From Bradyrhizobium nitroreducens (lineage in GTDB: Bacteria > Pseudomonadota > Alphaproteobacteria > Rhizobiales > Xanthobacteraceae): DNA of 64,000 nt. Every line of letters starts with the position of its first letter. Within the stretch, counting starts at the first letter, position 1. The stretch lies in assembly GCF_002776695.1 (NCBI RefSeq), contig NZ_LFJC01000003.1:2672339-2736338 (forward strand), read 5' to 3'. Positions 1 through 8,373 of this stretch are shown in pieces. Below the pieces are notes generated by a model. It saw nothing but the letters and a program-made list of their open reading frames with translations. It did not search any database and was not told where the DNA came from. A program made the translations under genes and the position numbers.

Positions 1-161
1 GCGGTCACCCCGCCCTCAATGATCTCTTTGCGAAGGTCACGCAGGTCGCGCAATTGCAGCGCAAGCGCGGGCCACTCGTGGTCGAGACCTACGGCGTCGA
101 TTTGCTGGAGGATGCCAAGGGCGACGTGCTCGACCGTTCGCCGCCGCCGGAAGCAAGGTAG
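1..161 (+). CDS. C-terminal fragment of an unidentified protein
   Basis: An open frame enters from the left edge (codons in phase with base 3) and stops at TAG 159-161. It encodes about 52 residues, hydrophilic and Leu/Val-rich with a Pro-rich tail (RSPPPEAR). Codon use has the strong third-position GC expected here, so this is probably the real end of a gene that starts outside the window. I do not recognise the family and assign no function. Confidence 0.45.
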   Translation, partial: GHPALNDLFAKVTQVAQLQRKRGPLVVETYGVDLLEDAKGDVLDRSPPPEAR

Positions 162-180
162 CAGAGTTCATTCTCCATGC

Positions 181-322
181 CGTCGTCCTTGCGAACGCAG
201 GGACCCATACCCCCAGAGAGAAGTTTGGCGAAGACTGTTCGTGGGCGATCTTTCAGTCGGTACGGCCACTTGCGCTCATCGATGGATCACGCGGTATGGA
301 TCTCCGCGTTCGCGGGGATGAC
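181..322. repeat. Intergenic inverted-repeat element, arms about 20 bp
   Basis: The arm at 191-210 and the reverse complement of 294-313 match at 17 of 20 positions. About 83 bp lies between them. The element fills the gap between the leftmost gene fragment and the convergent cyclase gene. It resembles the dispersed palindromic intergenic repeats common in Bradyrhizobium but is a different family from the others in this window. Confidence 0.6.
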
Positions 323-353
323 AGCGGAGTGTTCGGCAAGCGGACGACGCCAC

Positions 354-2252
354 TCAGCTGATTACTTCAGCCTTTGTCGCAGCGTGGCCTGGCCCGCTTT
401 GATCGCGCCAGAACCACACGGTCACGACGCCCGAGCGGCCGCGGACGCGGGCAAGGATGGGGCCCGACAGAGTGCCGTCGGGCGCCCCGTGGAAGTCGGC
501 GGCATCCAGCAGCGTATCGCTCAGCGCGAGCCGCGCATCGTTCTGGACGGCGACCTCCATCAACCGGTTCGCGACGTTGACGGTGTCGCCTGTCGCGGTG
601 ATGTGCTGGTGGCTCTCGCCGAGGCGAGAGGCGACGATATCGCCGAAATGCGCGCCGATCTTGAAGCCCAGCCGATCGCCGATGGCGGGGGGCAGCGAAG
701 CGATCCAGCGTTCGATGCCGCGATGCAGGTCGATCGCACATTTCAGCGCGCGCGCCGCATCATCGGGCATCGCACCCGGAAGCCCGAACAGGATCATGGC
801 GCCGTCGCCGAGAAAGCCCGTGATCGTGCCGCCGCAATCGACCGCGGTCCTGTCGATCAACGCGTGAAATGCCTTCAGAACCTCCTGGATCGCGTCAGGA
901 TCGGTCTGTTCGCTTAAGCCCGTGAAGCCGGAGAGGTCGATGAAGACCACGGCTGCGTTTTGCCGGACCGGCTTGGACAGGAAATTCGGATCTCGCGCCA
1001 GCCACTCTTGCACTGCGGGCGCCTGCAACCGGGCCAGCGAGCTGCTCTTGGCTGTGAGATACTGCGTGCGGCGGCCTCCGACCCACAGCTGTACGCCGGC
1101 AAAGATCGCAACCGGCGGCACTGCGGCGGCGAGCGTGGTCGCCGCATTCAGCCAGACGCCATGCGTGAAGGCGAACGCATTGAGGCCGGCCCAGGCGATC
1201 ATCACTGCAGCCGCCGCCATGATGCCGAGCGCGCTGCGCCGCCAGGCCAGCAAGCCGATCAGCAGCATCGGCAGCAGGATTGCAGCGAGCGCGTCGGCAA
1301 CATGAACCCTGTAATCGCGCACGATGCCGTCGCCGGCAACGAGATGCGTGATCGCTGTCGAGACCACTTCGACGCCGGGCATCAGCGAATCGAACGGTGT
1401 GGGATAGAAGTCGCCGCCGCCGGCGACCGAGGCGCCGATCACGACGATCCGGTTCTCGATCGCCGTGCGATCGAGCGTGCCGTCGAAGATGCTCTGCGCA
1501 CTGACGGTGCGGATGGTGCGTCGCGGACCGTAATAGGTGATCGGCAGCGCGAAATCGGCATCGGTCGGTACCGCGCGCTCGCCGAGCATGAGGTGATCCG
1601 AGGCGATCGTCAGCGGCTTGTCGAGCGCGCGGGTGGCGACCCGCAAGGGGAATGACAGCTCGACCTTGTCGTGCGTCCGGAACAGCATCGGCACCGAAAG
1701 CGGTGAGCCCGACTGCCCCGTCGCGACGTTGACAACGCCCACTTCGGCGTGGTCGGCGAACGCCGGCAACGGCAGCAGGAAGCGTTCTGCCTGCGGCAGC
1801 ACGGCGAGGGGGCCCGCACTGCTCGGCTCCACGGTTTCGCTGGCGCTGGGAAAGATCGCCGCGGCGGCCAGCACCATGGGGCCGGTAGCCAGCGTGTTGG
1901 CAAGCGTTGCGTCGCCGATCGCGGCGCTGCGGTCGACCAGGAGGAGATCGATCGCGACGACCTTCGGCTTGAACTGCACGATGGTGTCGACGACCCGGGC
2001 GAGATCGGCGCGCGGCAGTGGATAGCTGCCGCCGCGCTTCACCACGGTATCGTCGATCGCGACGATGGTGACGACATCGGGCGGACGCTGCACGCCGCGG
2101 ACCTGGGTCCGCCAATCGGTCAGTGTCGCTTCGAGGCGGTCGAGAAAGCGCAGATGGCCGGCGGCGTGCGCGGCATAGATGCCGGCACCCCACAACGCGG
2201 TGAGGACGAGTGCCACCAGGATCTGAACGCGTCTAGTCACTACGTACTGCAA
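354..2252 (-). CDS. CHASE2-domain class III adenylate/guanylate cyclase
   Basis: A membrane cyclase of 632 aa. An N-terminal transmembrane helix is followed by a CHASE2 extracytoplasmic sensor (about residues 30-300). Three closely spaced C-terminal membrane helices (about 310-395) and a class III nucleotide cyclase domain (about 430-610) follow. The metal-binding aspartates are visible in FIDLSGFT and in FLGDGAM, so the catalytic domain looks active, probably making cAMP. The gene lies 61 bp downstream of a FecR-like gene on the same strand, a pairing often seen with CHASE2 cyclases; the ligand is unknown. The longest frame starts at a TTG (2252). A GTG at 2240 would also keep the first helix, and neither has a strong Shine-Dalgarno. 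Confidence 0.88.
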   Translation of the reverse strand: MQYVVTRRVQILVALVLTALWGAGIYAAHAAGHLRFLDRLEATLTDWRTQVRGVQRPPDVVTIVAIDDTVVKRGGSYPLPRADLARVVDTIVQFKPKVVAIDLLLVDRSAAIGDATLANTLATGPMVLAAAAIFPSASETVEPSSAGPLAVLPQAERFLLPLPAFADHAEVGVVNVATGQSGSPLSVPMLFRTHDKVELSFPLRVATRALDKPLTIASDHLMLGERAVPTDADFALPITYYGPRRTIRTVSAQSIFDGTLDRTAIENRIVVIGASVAGGGDFYPTPFDSLMPGVEVVSTAITHLVAGDGIVRDYRVHVADALAAILLPMLLIGLLAWRRSALGIMAAAAVMIAWAGLNAFAFTHGVWLNAATTLAAAVPPVAIFAGVQLWVGGRRTQYLTAKSSSLARLQAPAVQEWLARDPNFLSKPVRQNAAVVFIDLSGFTGLSEQTDPDAIQEVLKAFHALIDRTAVDCGGTITGFLGDGAMILFGLPGAMPDDAARALKCAIDLHRGIERWIASLPPAIGDRLGFKIGAHFGDIVASRLGESHQHITATGDTVNVANRLMEVAVQNDARLALSDTLLDAADFHGAPDGTLSGPILARVRGRSGVVTVWFWRDQSGPGHAATKAEVIS

Positions 2253-2313
2253 TCTTCTCTGTTCTAGGGCCTGTTGACCAAAGCCTTATCGACCAAGCCC
2301 CATTGACCCGGCA

Positions 2314-2838
2314 TTATTGACCCAGCCTTGCCATCAGCCCGTCGACGCGCGGCTGGCCCCATGTCTTGACGGTCAGCGGGCCGGTCGCTTCGACGTCGAC
2401 GCCTTCGCCGGGGCCAAGGACGACGCCGCGTCCGCGAGCCCTGCGGCTGACGCCGACACGGCCGTCAGCGACGAAAACGGAGGTCTTGGCCTCAGCGACG
2501 TCGACCGCCCATCTTGTGCCGCGCACCGCGGCAATCGCCTGCGGGGTCAGCACCTTGAAGGGATTGCCGCCGGGCTTCCTGGGCACCTCGACCAGCAGGG
2601 CTCTGCTGCTCAACTCGACGGAGTCTATATGTCCGTCGCGGTTGGCGTCCTTTAGTTCAAATCTGGCGCCGTTTTCTGCAACGATGGTGATGCCATTGTC
2701 GCAGCGCCAGACTTGCGTGCTCGCGGCCGATGGCGATGACGTGCAGCCCGCATTGGCGGCAGGCTGTGCACTCGCATACCCGATCATCTGAAACAACCAC
2801 GCCAGGGCGAAAAAGCCGGCGCGCGCGAACCTACTCAT
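2314..2838 (-). CDS. FecR-like periplasmic protein
   Basis: Exported protein of 174 aa. After a signal peptide (about residues 1-25) comes a FecR-type fold with the motif PFKVLTPQAIAAVRGTRWAV, typical of FecR/PupR-like proteins, then V/G-rich beta strands (VFVADGRVGV, LGPGEGV). The ATG at 2838 is preferred over the upstream one at 2865 because GGAGG lies 5 bases before it. It precedes the CHASE2 cyclase on the same strand, so a joint cell-envelope sensing role is likely. No sigma or anti-sigma gene is nearby, so this is not a classical iron-transport FecR. An 18-bp palindrome lies 43 bp upstream of the start. Confidence 0.75.
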   Translation of the reverse strand: MSRFARAGFFALAWLFQMIGYASAQPAANAGCTSSPSAASTQVWRCDNGITIVAENGARFELKDANRDGHIDSVELSSRALLVEVPRKPGGNPFKVLTPQAIAAVRGTRWAVDVAEAKTSVFVADGRVGVSRRARGRGVVLGPGEGVDVEATGPLTVKTWGQPRVDGLMARLGQ

Positions 2839-2880
2839 GCCAGCCTCCGTTTGCGTGCTTGGCACAGTTCAAGGCGATGT

Positions 2881-2898
2881 TGATACGGTACCGTATCA
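2881..2898. promoter_or_regulatory. Perfect 18-bp palindrome, putative TetR-type operator
   Basis: TGATACGGTACCGTATCA is identical to its reverse complement and sits 43 bp upstream of the FecR-like start, in the promoter zone. Length and symmetry suit a TetR-family dimer site. No TetR gene is in the window, so the regulator is unknown. Confidence 0.5.
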
Positions 2899-3416
2899 CA
2901 CGCAGAGGCTGCCGAAAAGTGCCGAGTTTGGAGGTATTTTCTCCGCACGGCCTTTTCCAGATCGGTGCGATCAACTTTCGGTCAGGCACTGTGTCGCGTG
3001 AGTGTTCTGTGCGCGATGTGTGGCCCTTGTGCCATGCAGCGGCCTCTCGCGCCGCGGCTGGCAAGGCGCGCGCGCACCAGCCTCGCGCAACGCTTTCCCG
3101 GTATCATTCCGGGCATTGATGACCACGAAAAGGACTTGGTTGGATGCGCTTAGAGAGGGGCCGGCGAGGTCCGCTGAACGCGTCGATCCGGCCGAGAATT
3201 ACGGTTAACAGACGCGCCTAAGTCCGTAGTTTTGCGGGCTTTTTTCTCAGAATGAGACAGCGTTAACGAGTTGCCCCACATCCGCCCGAACTTAATCCGC
3301 ATTTAACTAAAAGTCGCCTTAATGACGCTCCGACCCTCTGCGAGATGCTGTTCCCGGATCGTGACCAGCGGCACTTTGAAGGGGGACTGAGTGACACCGT
3401 CCTGGACGCAAGGCGA
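2899..3416. other. Non-coding gap between fecR-like and DUF2778 genes
   Basis: About 520 bp with no credible coding frame. It contains the promoter side of the FecR-like gene, the orphan terminator at 3220-3246 and an AT-richer stretch at 3250-3330 (GTTAAC, TTAATC, TTTAACT) that probably carries the promoter of the gene at 3417. Confidence 0.5.
3220..3246 (+). terminator. Rho-independent terminator without an obvious upstream gene
   Basis: A 7-bp stem (AAGTCCG with CGGGCTT, one G-U pair) is followed by a run of T. No plus-strand coding frame is supported in the roughly 380 bases before it, so it may end a small RNA. It could also act as a leader terminator before the gene starting at 3417. 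Confidence 0.5.
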
Positions 3417-4580
3417 ATGAGTACGAGTATCGCTGCGCAAAGTAACGCGGCACGGAAGTCCAAGAGAAATTCGCGGAAATCTTCCCGGAAAATGACCACG
3501 ACCAATTGGCTTGGCGCCGCAGCGATCGGCTGCGTCGTGATGGGCGCCGGCTGGACCATCTACAACAACGTCTTCGGCGCGAGCGTCTATCCGACCGTCG
3601 GTAGCATCGGCTACGACGAGCCGGTGGTGAAACGTGCGCCCAAGGTCGCGCTGCGCGAGGCCGGCGACGCCATCAAGGAAGCTTTCGCGCTGCTGCCCGA
3701 CCGTTTGCAGGTGGCCGCCCCGATCTCGCGCGAGATGTTCAACGAGCGCTTTGCGGCGGCCGCGACCCAGGGGGTGGCGTCGAACGCAGCGAGCGCGGCG
3801 CCCGCGACCCAGGTTGCGGTGGTGAAAGATCAGCCGAAGCAGAGCGTGATCGCCAAGGTCGCGGAGGCGCTGAAGCCGGCCCCGGCCAAGAACACTGACA
3901 AGACGACCGACAAGGCTGCGGACAAGACCAAGCGCGCTCCGGATGCCCAGGTGCAGCTCGCCTCGGCAGATCCCGCGCAGATCGTGCCGGCACCCGAAGC
4001 GAAGAAGTCGTTCGCGGACCGCGCCAAGGCGGCGGTGATGTCGATCACCGGGCCGCGCCAGTCGATGGTCGAAAAGCTCTGGGGCAAGCGTGAGCCGTCC
4101 GGCGGGCTCTTGGCCTATGCCTCGGCCGATGCCAGCGTGACCTCGGCGATCGCGCCGAAGGAGCAGAACCCGATGTTCGGCGGTGCGCCGCCCTATGAGC
4201 GCGACACCGCAGTCTACGACATCACGGCCAAGACGGTGTACCTGCCCGATGGCACCAAGCTCGAGGCGCATTCGGGCCTCGGCTCCAATCTCGACGATCC
4301 GCGCTCCCAGCGCACGCGCATGCGCGGCGTGACACCGCCGCACATCTACACGTTGAAGCCGCGCGAGGCGCTGTTCCACGGCGTGCCGGCGCTGCGCCTG
4401 ACCCCGATCGGCGGCGAGAGCGCGATCTACGGCCGCGACGGCCTGCTCGCCCACACCTTCATGCTCGGGCCGAACGGCGACTCCAACGGCTGCGTGTCGT
4501 TCAAGGATTACTACGCGTTCCTCGACGCCTATCGCAACAAGGGCATCCGCAAGCTCGCGGTGCTGGCGCGGGTCGAGTGA
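3417..4580 (+). CDS. DUF2778 (Tlde1-like) L,D-transpeptidase-fold protein, membrane-anchored
   Basis: 387 aa. A basic Lys/Arg/Ser-rich N-terminus precedes one membrane helix (about 30-50). A long Ala/Lys/Pro linker with repeated TDK units (about 150-230) follows, then a C-terminal DUF2778 domain. The conserved His (about 346) and Cys (about 359) lie in HTFMLGPNGDSNGC, the pattern of L,D-transpeptidase-like peptidoglycan enzymes of the Tlde1 family. The protein is expected to face the periplasm. The start at 3417 has AAGG just upstream; an upstream ATG at 3345 lacks support. No type VI secretion genes are nearby, so a cell-wall maintenance role is likelier than an effector role. Confidence 0.75.
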   Translation: MSTSIAAQSNAARKSKRNSRKSSRKMTTTNWLGAAAIGCVVMGAGWTIYNNVFGASVYPTVGSIGYDEPVVKRAPKVALREAGDAIKEAFALLPDRLQVAAPISREMFNERFAAAATQGVASNAASAAPATQVAVVKDQPKQSVIAKVAEALKPAPAKNTDKTTDKAADKTKRAPDAQVQLASADPAQIVPAPEAKKSFADRAKAAVMSITGPRQSMVEKLWGKREPSGGLLAYASADASVTSAIAPKEQNPMFGGAPPYERDTAVYDITAKTVYLPDGTKLEAHSGLGSNLDDPRSQRTRMRGVTPPHIYTLKPREALFHGVPALRLTPIGGESAIYGRDGLLAHTFMLGPNGDSNGCVSFKDYYAFLDAYRNKGIRKLAVLARVE

Positions 4581-4602
4581 GCTCGGTAAAATTCGGATAA
4601 CG

Positions 4603-4636
4603 AAAGGGCCGCGTCGCAGCGGCCCTTTTCTTTTTC
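4603..4636 (+). terminator. Strong Rho-independent terminator
   Basis: A 10-bp stem (AAAGGGCCGC / GCGGCCCTTT) with a 6-base loop is followed by TTCTTTTT. It ends the DUF2778 gene and also lies just past the end of the convergent SDR gene, so it may act on both strands. Confidence 0.85.
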
Positions 4637-4640
4637 GATT

Positions 4641-5465
4641 TCAACCGGGCCAGCACTGGCCGCCGCCGTCGATGCGCAGCACCTGGCCCGAGACGAAGGC
4701 GCCCATCGGTCCTGCGAAGAGCTCGACGACGCGCGCGACCTCGTCGACGGTGGCGATGCGATCGAGCGTGCCGGTCTCGACCATCCGGCCAGGATCTACC
4801 GCGCGCGTGCCGAGGAAGCGGCCGGTGCGGGTGTCGCCCGGCGCGATGCAATTGACGGCGATGTCGTAGGGGCGAAGCTGGTCGGCGAGGCATCGCGTGT
4901 AGTGGGTCACGCCCGCCTTCGACACCGCGTAGATCGAGCCCTGGGTGCGCCCCTTGAAGGCAGCGACCGAGCCGAGCGTGACGATGCGGCCAGCCCGCCG
5001 CTCCATCATGCCCTTCGCGACCGCCTGACAGGTCAGGATGGTCGAGAGCAGATTGCGCTCCAGCACCGCGCGCACATCCGCTTCCTTGATGTGGACGGCG
5101 TCGTTCGGATCGGGCTTGCCGCCGGTGGCCGCGATGTCGCCCCCGGCATTGTGCACGAGGATGTCGATCGGGCCGAGCGCGCTTTCCGTCTCGGCAATCA
5201 CGCGCGCGATGTCCTCGCCCTTGGTGAGGTCGCCCAGCACGCGCTGGCTGCGGACGCCAAACTGCTGGCCGATCTCCGCGGCCACCGCGGTGAGCGTGGT
5301 GCCTTCGCCATATTCCGCCGGCCCGTTCTCGCGCATGCCGTGGATGGCGACGTCGGCACCGAGGGCGGCGAGCTTCTCCGCGAAGGCGCGGCCGAGCCCG
5401 CGGCCTGCGCCGGTCACCAGCGCGATCCTGCCGGCAAGAATCCTCGTTCCGTCATGCGTTGCCAT
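4641..5465 (-). CDS. SDR-family NAD(P)-dependent oxidoreductase
   Basis: 274 aa classical short-chain dehydrogenase. The cofactor motif TGAGRGLG begins at residue 18, VHNAGG is present, and the catalytic Ser plus YAVSK lie in the middle of the chain. The C-terminus GQVLRIDGGGQCWPG is FabG-like. The substrate cannot be told from sequence. The start is set at the ATG at 5465, with AGGAA 7 bases upstream; the reading frame stays open further upstream but without homology. The gene lies 82 bp downstream of the caspase-like gene on the same strand and may share its transcript. Confidence 0.85.
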   Translation of the reverse strand: MATHDGTRILAGRIALVTGAGRGLGRAFAEKLAALGADVAIHGMRENGPAEYGEGTTLTAVAAEIGQQFGVRSQRVLGDLTKGEDIARVIAETESALGPIDILVHNAGGDIAATGGKPDPNDAVHIKEADVRAVLERNLLSTILTCQAVAKGMMERRAGRIVTLGSVAAFKGRTQGSIYAVSKAGVTHYTRCLADQLRPYDIAVNCIAPGDTRTGRFLGTRAVDPGRMVETGTLDRIATVDEVARVVELFAGPMGAFVSGQVLRIDGGGQCWPG

Positions 5466-5547
5466 GATCTTGTTCCTGTCGTGAGATGTCCGCGTGTTGC
5501 GGGGTCGGGGCCGACAGCCATTGCCCGCACCGCGTGATATCGCACGA

Positions 5548-6903
5548 TCAGCGCTTGACGAAAACCAGATTGCAGGCGCGCGCCTCGTTGCGCTTGCCGC
5601 TGCCGCGGGTGCGATCGAACTGCGCATCGACCGTGAAGGCGTAGGGCGAGCCGGGCGCGACGTTATTGAGGGTGTAGGTGCTCGCTCCCGTCGTGCCGCG
5701 CGCGCTCAGGGTCGTCTTCCCGTCGGCTGGGATCTGGCCGTCGATCTCGAGCCGGTTGACGCCGTCTCTGCTCTGGGCCTCGGCGTGAAACACACCGTTG
5801 GTCACCGTGGCGGCCAGCGGTCTTGTGAATCCCTGCGCCTTGCCGGTCGGCGGACAGTTCAGCGTCACGTCCCAGTTGCCGTCGAAATCCTTGCTGCCGG
5901 TGGCTCGCGCGTTGCCGCTCGGCGCCACCGCCACCTTCTGCTTCATTCCTTCAACGCGCGCCTTGGCGAGGGTAGCGAAGATGCAATTCGGGAATCGCGC
6001 GAGATGGTCCTCGAAGGCCGCCAGCGTGCCGATCCCGTCGGCGGCTTTCCAATGCGCTTCCGCAGCCGAACAGGGGTCGGCCTTCGGCGCGGCCTGCGAC
6101 GCCGCCGGCGCGACCGTCACCGTCACCGGTCCGTTCAGATAGAATTTGCCGATGATCGACAGCGACAGTTCGGGCAGCTGGGACTTGCCGCTCGCGTCAT
6201 AGACGTCGCTGCTGATGTCGCGAAAGACGTCGCCGATTTCGTTCGGCTCCTCGATGTGCTTGAGGAACGCGCTGGTGTAGGGACTGTTGCGGCCAGCGCC
6301 ATCGGCGGCGACCTGACCTGATTGCGTCGAGAACGACACGATCGTGCCGCGCGGGGCCTCGACTTTCGACAAGCCCCGCCCGATCGAGGCTGCACGCGTC
6401 GCGCCCGCGGAGCGCTTGAGGGTTTCGGCCAGCGGATTGTCTCGGCAGGAATCGAGCACGAGGATGCGCAGGTTCTTGGCCTGCTGCAGGTCGTTGATGA
6501 TGTCGTCGACGCGCACGAAGCGCTTGAGGTCGGCTTCGTCCGCCAGCACGGCATCGACGGGCATCAGATAGTTGACGCCGTTGTACTGCATGGCATGGCC
6601 GCTGTAGTAGAACATCGCGACGTCGGCGCGGCTCGCAGCGCGCGCGAAGCGGATGGTGAGGTCCTGCATGTCGGCCTGGCGCAGGTCGATGCCCTGGATC
6701 ACCTCGAAGCCGCTGCGCCTCAGCGAGGCCGCGACGTCTTCGGCATCGTGCGAAGGGTTCGGAAGCTGCGCCGTCGAGGCATAAGCGCCGTTGCCGATCA
6801 CCAGTGCGACCCGCGTCTCCGCAAAGACGGAACCAAGGCCGAGCCAGTAGGTGAGGAGAGCCAAACAGAATCCGGGCAGGTGACATCTTGAAAAGAGACG
6901 CAT
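5548..6903 (-). CDS. Caspase-like (peptidase C14 / metacaspase-type) secreted protein
   Basis: 451 aa with an N-terminal signal peptide (about 1-28). The caspase p20-like domain begins RVALVIGNGAY. The catalytic His103 (YYSGHAMQY) and Cys153 (LDSCRDNP) are both present, so the protease dyad appears intact. A linker leads to a C-terminal beta-rich domain (about 340-451) of unknown role. Such proteins are common in Bradyrhizobium and often carry extra C-terminal modules; targets are unknown. The signal peptide points to a periplasmic location, unlike cytosolic metacaspases. The neighbours (SDR, GST) give no pathway hint. Confidence 0.82.
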   Translation of the reverse strand: MRLFSRCHLPGFCLALLTYWLGLGSVFAETRVALVIGNGAYASTAQLPNPSHDAEDVAASLRRSGFEVIQGIDLRQADMQDLTIRFARAASRADVAMFYYSGHAMQYNGVNYLMPVDAVLADEADLKRFVRVDDIINDLQQAKNLRILVLDSCRDNPLAETLKRSAGATRAASIGRGLSKVEAPRGTIVSFSTQSGQVAADGAGRNSPYTSAFLKHIEEPNEIGDVFRDISSDVYDASGKSQLPELSLSIIGKFYLNGPVTVTVAPAASQAAPKADPCSAAEAHWKAADGIGTLAAFEDHLARFPNCIFATLAKARVEGMKQKVAVAPSGNARATGSKDFDGNWDVTLNCPPTGKAQGFTRPLAATVTNGVFHAEAQSRDGVNRLEIDGQIPADGKTTLSARGTTGASTYTLNNVAPGSPYAFTVDAQFDRTRGSGKRNEARACNLVFVKR

Positions 6904-7012
6904 GAAAGCCGTCCGGGAAAAATTGAAAAATATCCCGTCAGATTAGCGCATGCCGCGCCGACTTCAATGCCCTCGCGATCGCCCTTCCAAGTTCGGTAGC
7001 CGTGGCATCCTG

Positions 7013-7642
7013 TCACGCCGCGAGGTTTTTGCGCAGCGCCATCTCCGTTGCAACCGCCTCCCGCACCGCCGGCCGCGCCTGCATGCGCTCGAGATAGGCC
7101 GACAAGGACGGCCATTGCGCGATGTCCAGCCCTGCGGGACGGAGCAGCAGCAAGGCCCAGGTGAGGTGCGCATCCGCCACCGTGAAGCGATCGCCGACCA
7201 GAAACTCGCGCTCCGCCAGATGCGCCGCCGGCACCGCCAAGGTCTGCGTGATTCTTGCGCGCGGCTTGGCCAGCGAGCCGTCGTCCTTGTACCAGAAGGT
7301 TGGAAACAGGAACGCCTTGTGGATCTCGGCGCCGATGTAGCTCAGCCATTCCTGCAGCCGATAGCGATCGGGATCGCCGAACGACGGCGCAAGACCGGCC
7401 TTCGGCTTCACGTCCGCGATATATTGCAGTACGGCCGCGCTCTCGGTCAGCCGTTCGCCGTTCGCCAGCACCAGGACCGGCACCGCGCCCTTCGGCGAGA
7501 CGCCGCGGAAATCGCTGCCGTCGTCCACGATCTTCTTCGTCCAGATATGAGCGAGGTGATATTGCGCCTCGATGCCGGCCTCCATCAGCGCGATGCGGCT
7601 GGAGAGCGAGCAGGCCATGGGAAAGAAATAGAGTTGCAGCAT
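7013..7642 (-). CDS. Glutathione S-transferase family protein
   Basis: 209 aa. An N-terminal thioredoxin-like domain (LYFFPMACSLSSR, then GAVPVLVLANGERLTESAAVLQYI with the glutathione-binding ES pair) is followed by an all-helical domain containing FTVADAHL. It resembles the GstA/beta class; the Cys near residue 10 is a candidate active-site residue. The start at 7642 leaves only 11 bp after the upstream isochorismatase-family gene, so the two are probably one transcript controlled from the divergent LysR promoter. The electrophile or disulfide substrate is unknown. Confidence 0.85.
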   Translation of the reverse strand: MLQLYFFPMACSLSSRIALMEAGIEAQYHLAHIWTKKIVDDGSDFRGVSPKGAVPVLVLANGERLTESAAVLQYIADVKPKAGLAPSFGDPDRYRLQEWLSYIGAEIHKAFLFPTFWYKDDGSLAKPRARITQTLAVPAAHLAEREFLVGDRFTVADAHLTWALLLLRPAGLDIAQWPSLSAYLERMQARPAVREAVATEMALRKNLAA

Positions 7643-7653
7643 GATCGGCTCCG

Positions 7654-8247
7654 TCAGGTCAGCGCATCGCTCTGCGTGACGATCGCGAAGCGGTCCGAGA
7701 GCTCGGCCAGCGCGACCTCGTGAATGGTCCGGGCGTCCAGCGTGCCGCCGTGGCCGTCGGGCAGGTCGCGGGTGCCGCAGGCGTCGGCCGCGATCGTCGT
7801 GCGCAGGCCGAGATCGAGCGCGGCGCGGGCGGTCGAGGAGATGCACATGTGCGTCATGAAGCCGGCCAGCACGATGTTCTTGCGTCCGGTCGCGGCAAGC
7901 TTTTCTTGCAGCTCGGTGCCGGCGAACGCGTTCGGCAGCGCCTTCTCGATCACGGGTTCGCTCGCGAGCGGTGCCAGTCGCTCGACGATCGCGCCGCGCG
8001 CGGCCTCACGGTCGAACAGGCCGCCGGCGCGGCCCTTGTGCGCGACATGGAAGATCGCGGTGCCGCTCGCCCGGGCCCGCGCGAGCAGGCGCGCGGCTGC
8101 TGCGATCGCCGGCTGCGCATCCGGCAGGGCCAGCGGGCCGGCGCAGTATTCGTTCTGGATGTCGATCAGCACGAGGCAGGCTTCGTGCAGCTTCGGCGGA
8201 TTGAGATCGGCGCCGGCGAGTTCGAGCAGTGTCTTGGGAGCGGTCAT
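7654..8247 (-). CDS. Isochorismatase-family cysteine hydrolase
   Basis: 197 aa. The family triad is visible: Asp29 (LIDIQNEY), Lys102 (VIEKALPNAF) and Cys135 (FMTHMC). Members hydrolyse amides such as nicotinamide, ureido compounds or N-carbamoyl compounds, or isochorismate; the substrate is not predictable here. The start at 8247 has AAGG upstream and gives normal family length. The gene is divergent from a LysR regulator with a 126-bp intergenic region that holds an inverted repeat. It is followed 11 bp later by a GST gene, so a small LysR-controlled detoxification or catabolic operon is likely. Confidence 0.85.
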   Translation of the reverse strand: MTAPKTLLELAGADLNPPKLHEACLVLIDIQNEYCAGPLALPDAQPAIAAAARLLARARASGTAIFHVAHKGRAGGLFDREAARGAIVERLAPLASEPVIEKALPNAFAGTELQEKLAATGRKNIVLAGFMTHMCISSTARAALDLGLRTTIAADACGTRDLPDGHGGTLDARTIHEVALAELSDRFAIVTQSDALT

Positions 8248-8317
8248 GTCAGGGCCTTCTAGCGCATCGGATGGGGCGACATTAGCGCAGTCGCTTCCTG
8301 CCATTGTGCAGGACTAT

Positions 8318-8334
8318 TGCAGCTTACGGCTGCA
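8318..8334. promoter_or_regulatory. Putative LysR operator between divergent genes
   Basis: TGCAGC-TTACG-GCTGCA is a perfect 6-bp inverted repeat, flanked by further TTGCAG copies. It lies between the divergent isochorismatase-family and LysR genes, 40 bp before the LysR start. This is the usual place for an autoregulatory LysR site. Confidence 0.5.
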
Positions 8335-8373
8335 GAATTGCAGGCGGTGGCATGGGCTGCTAGACTCGGCCCC

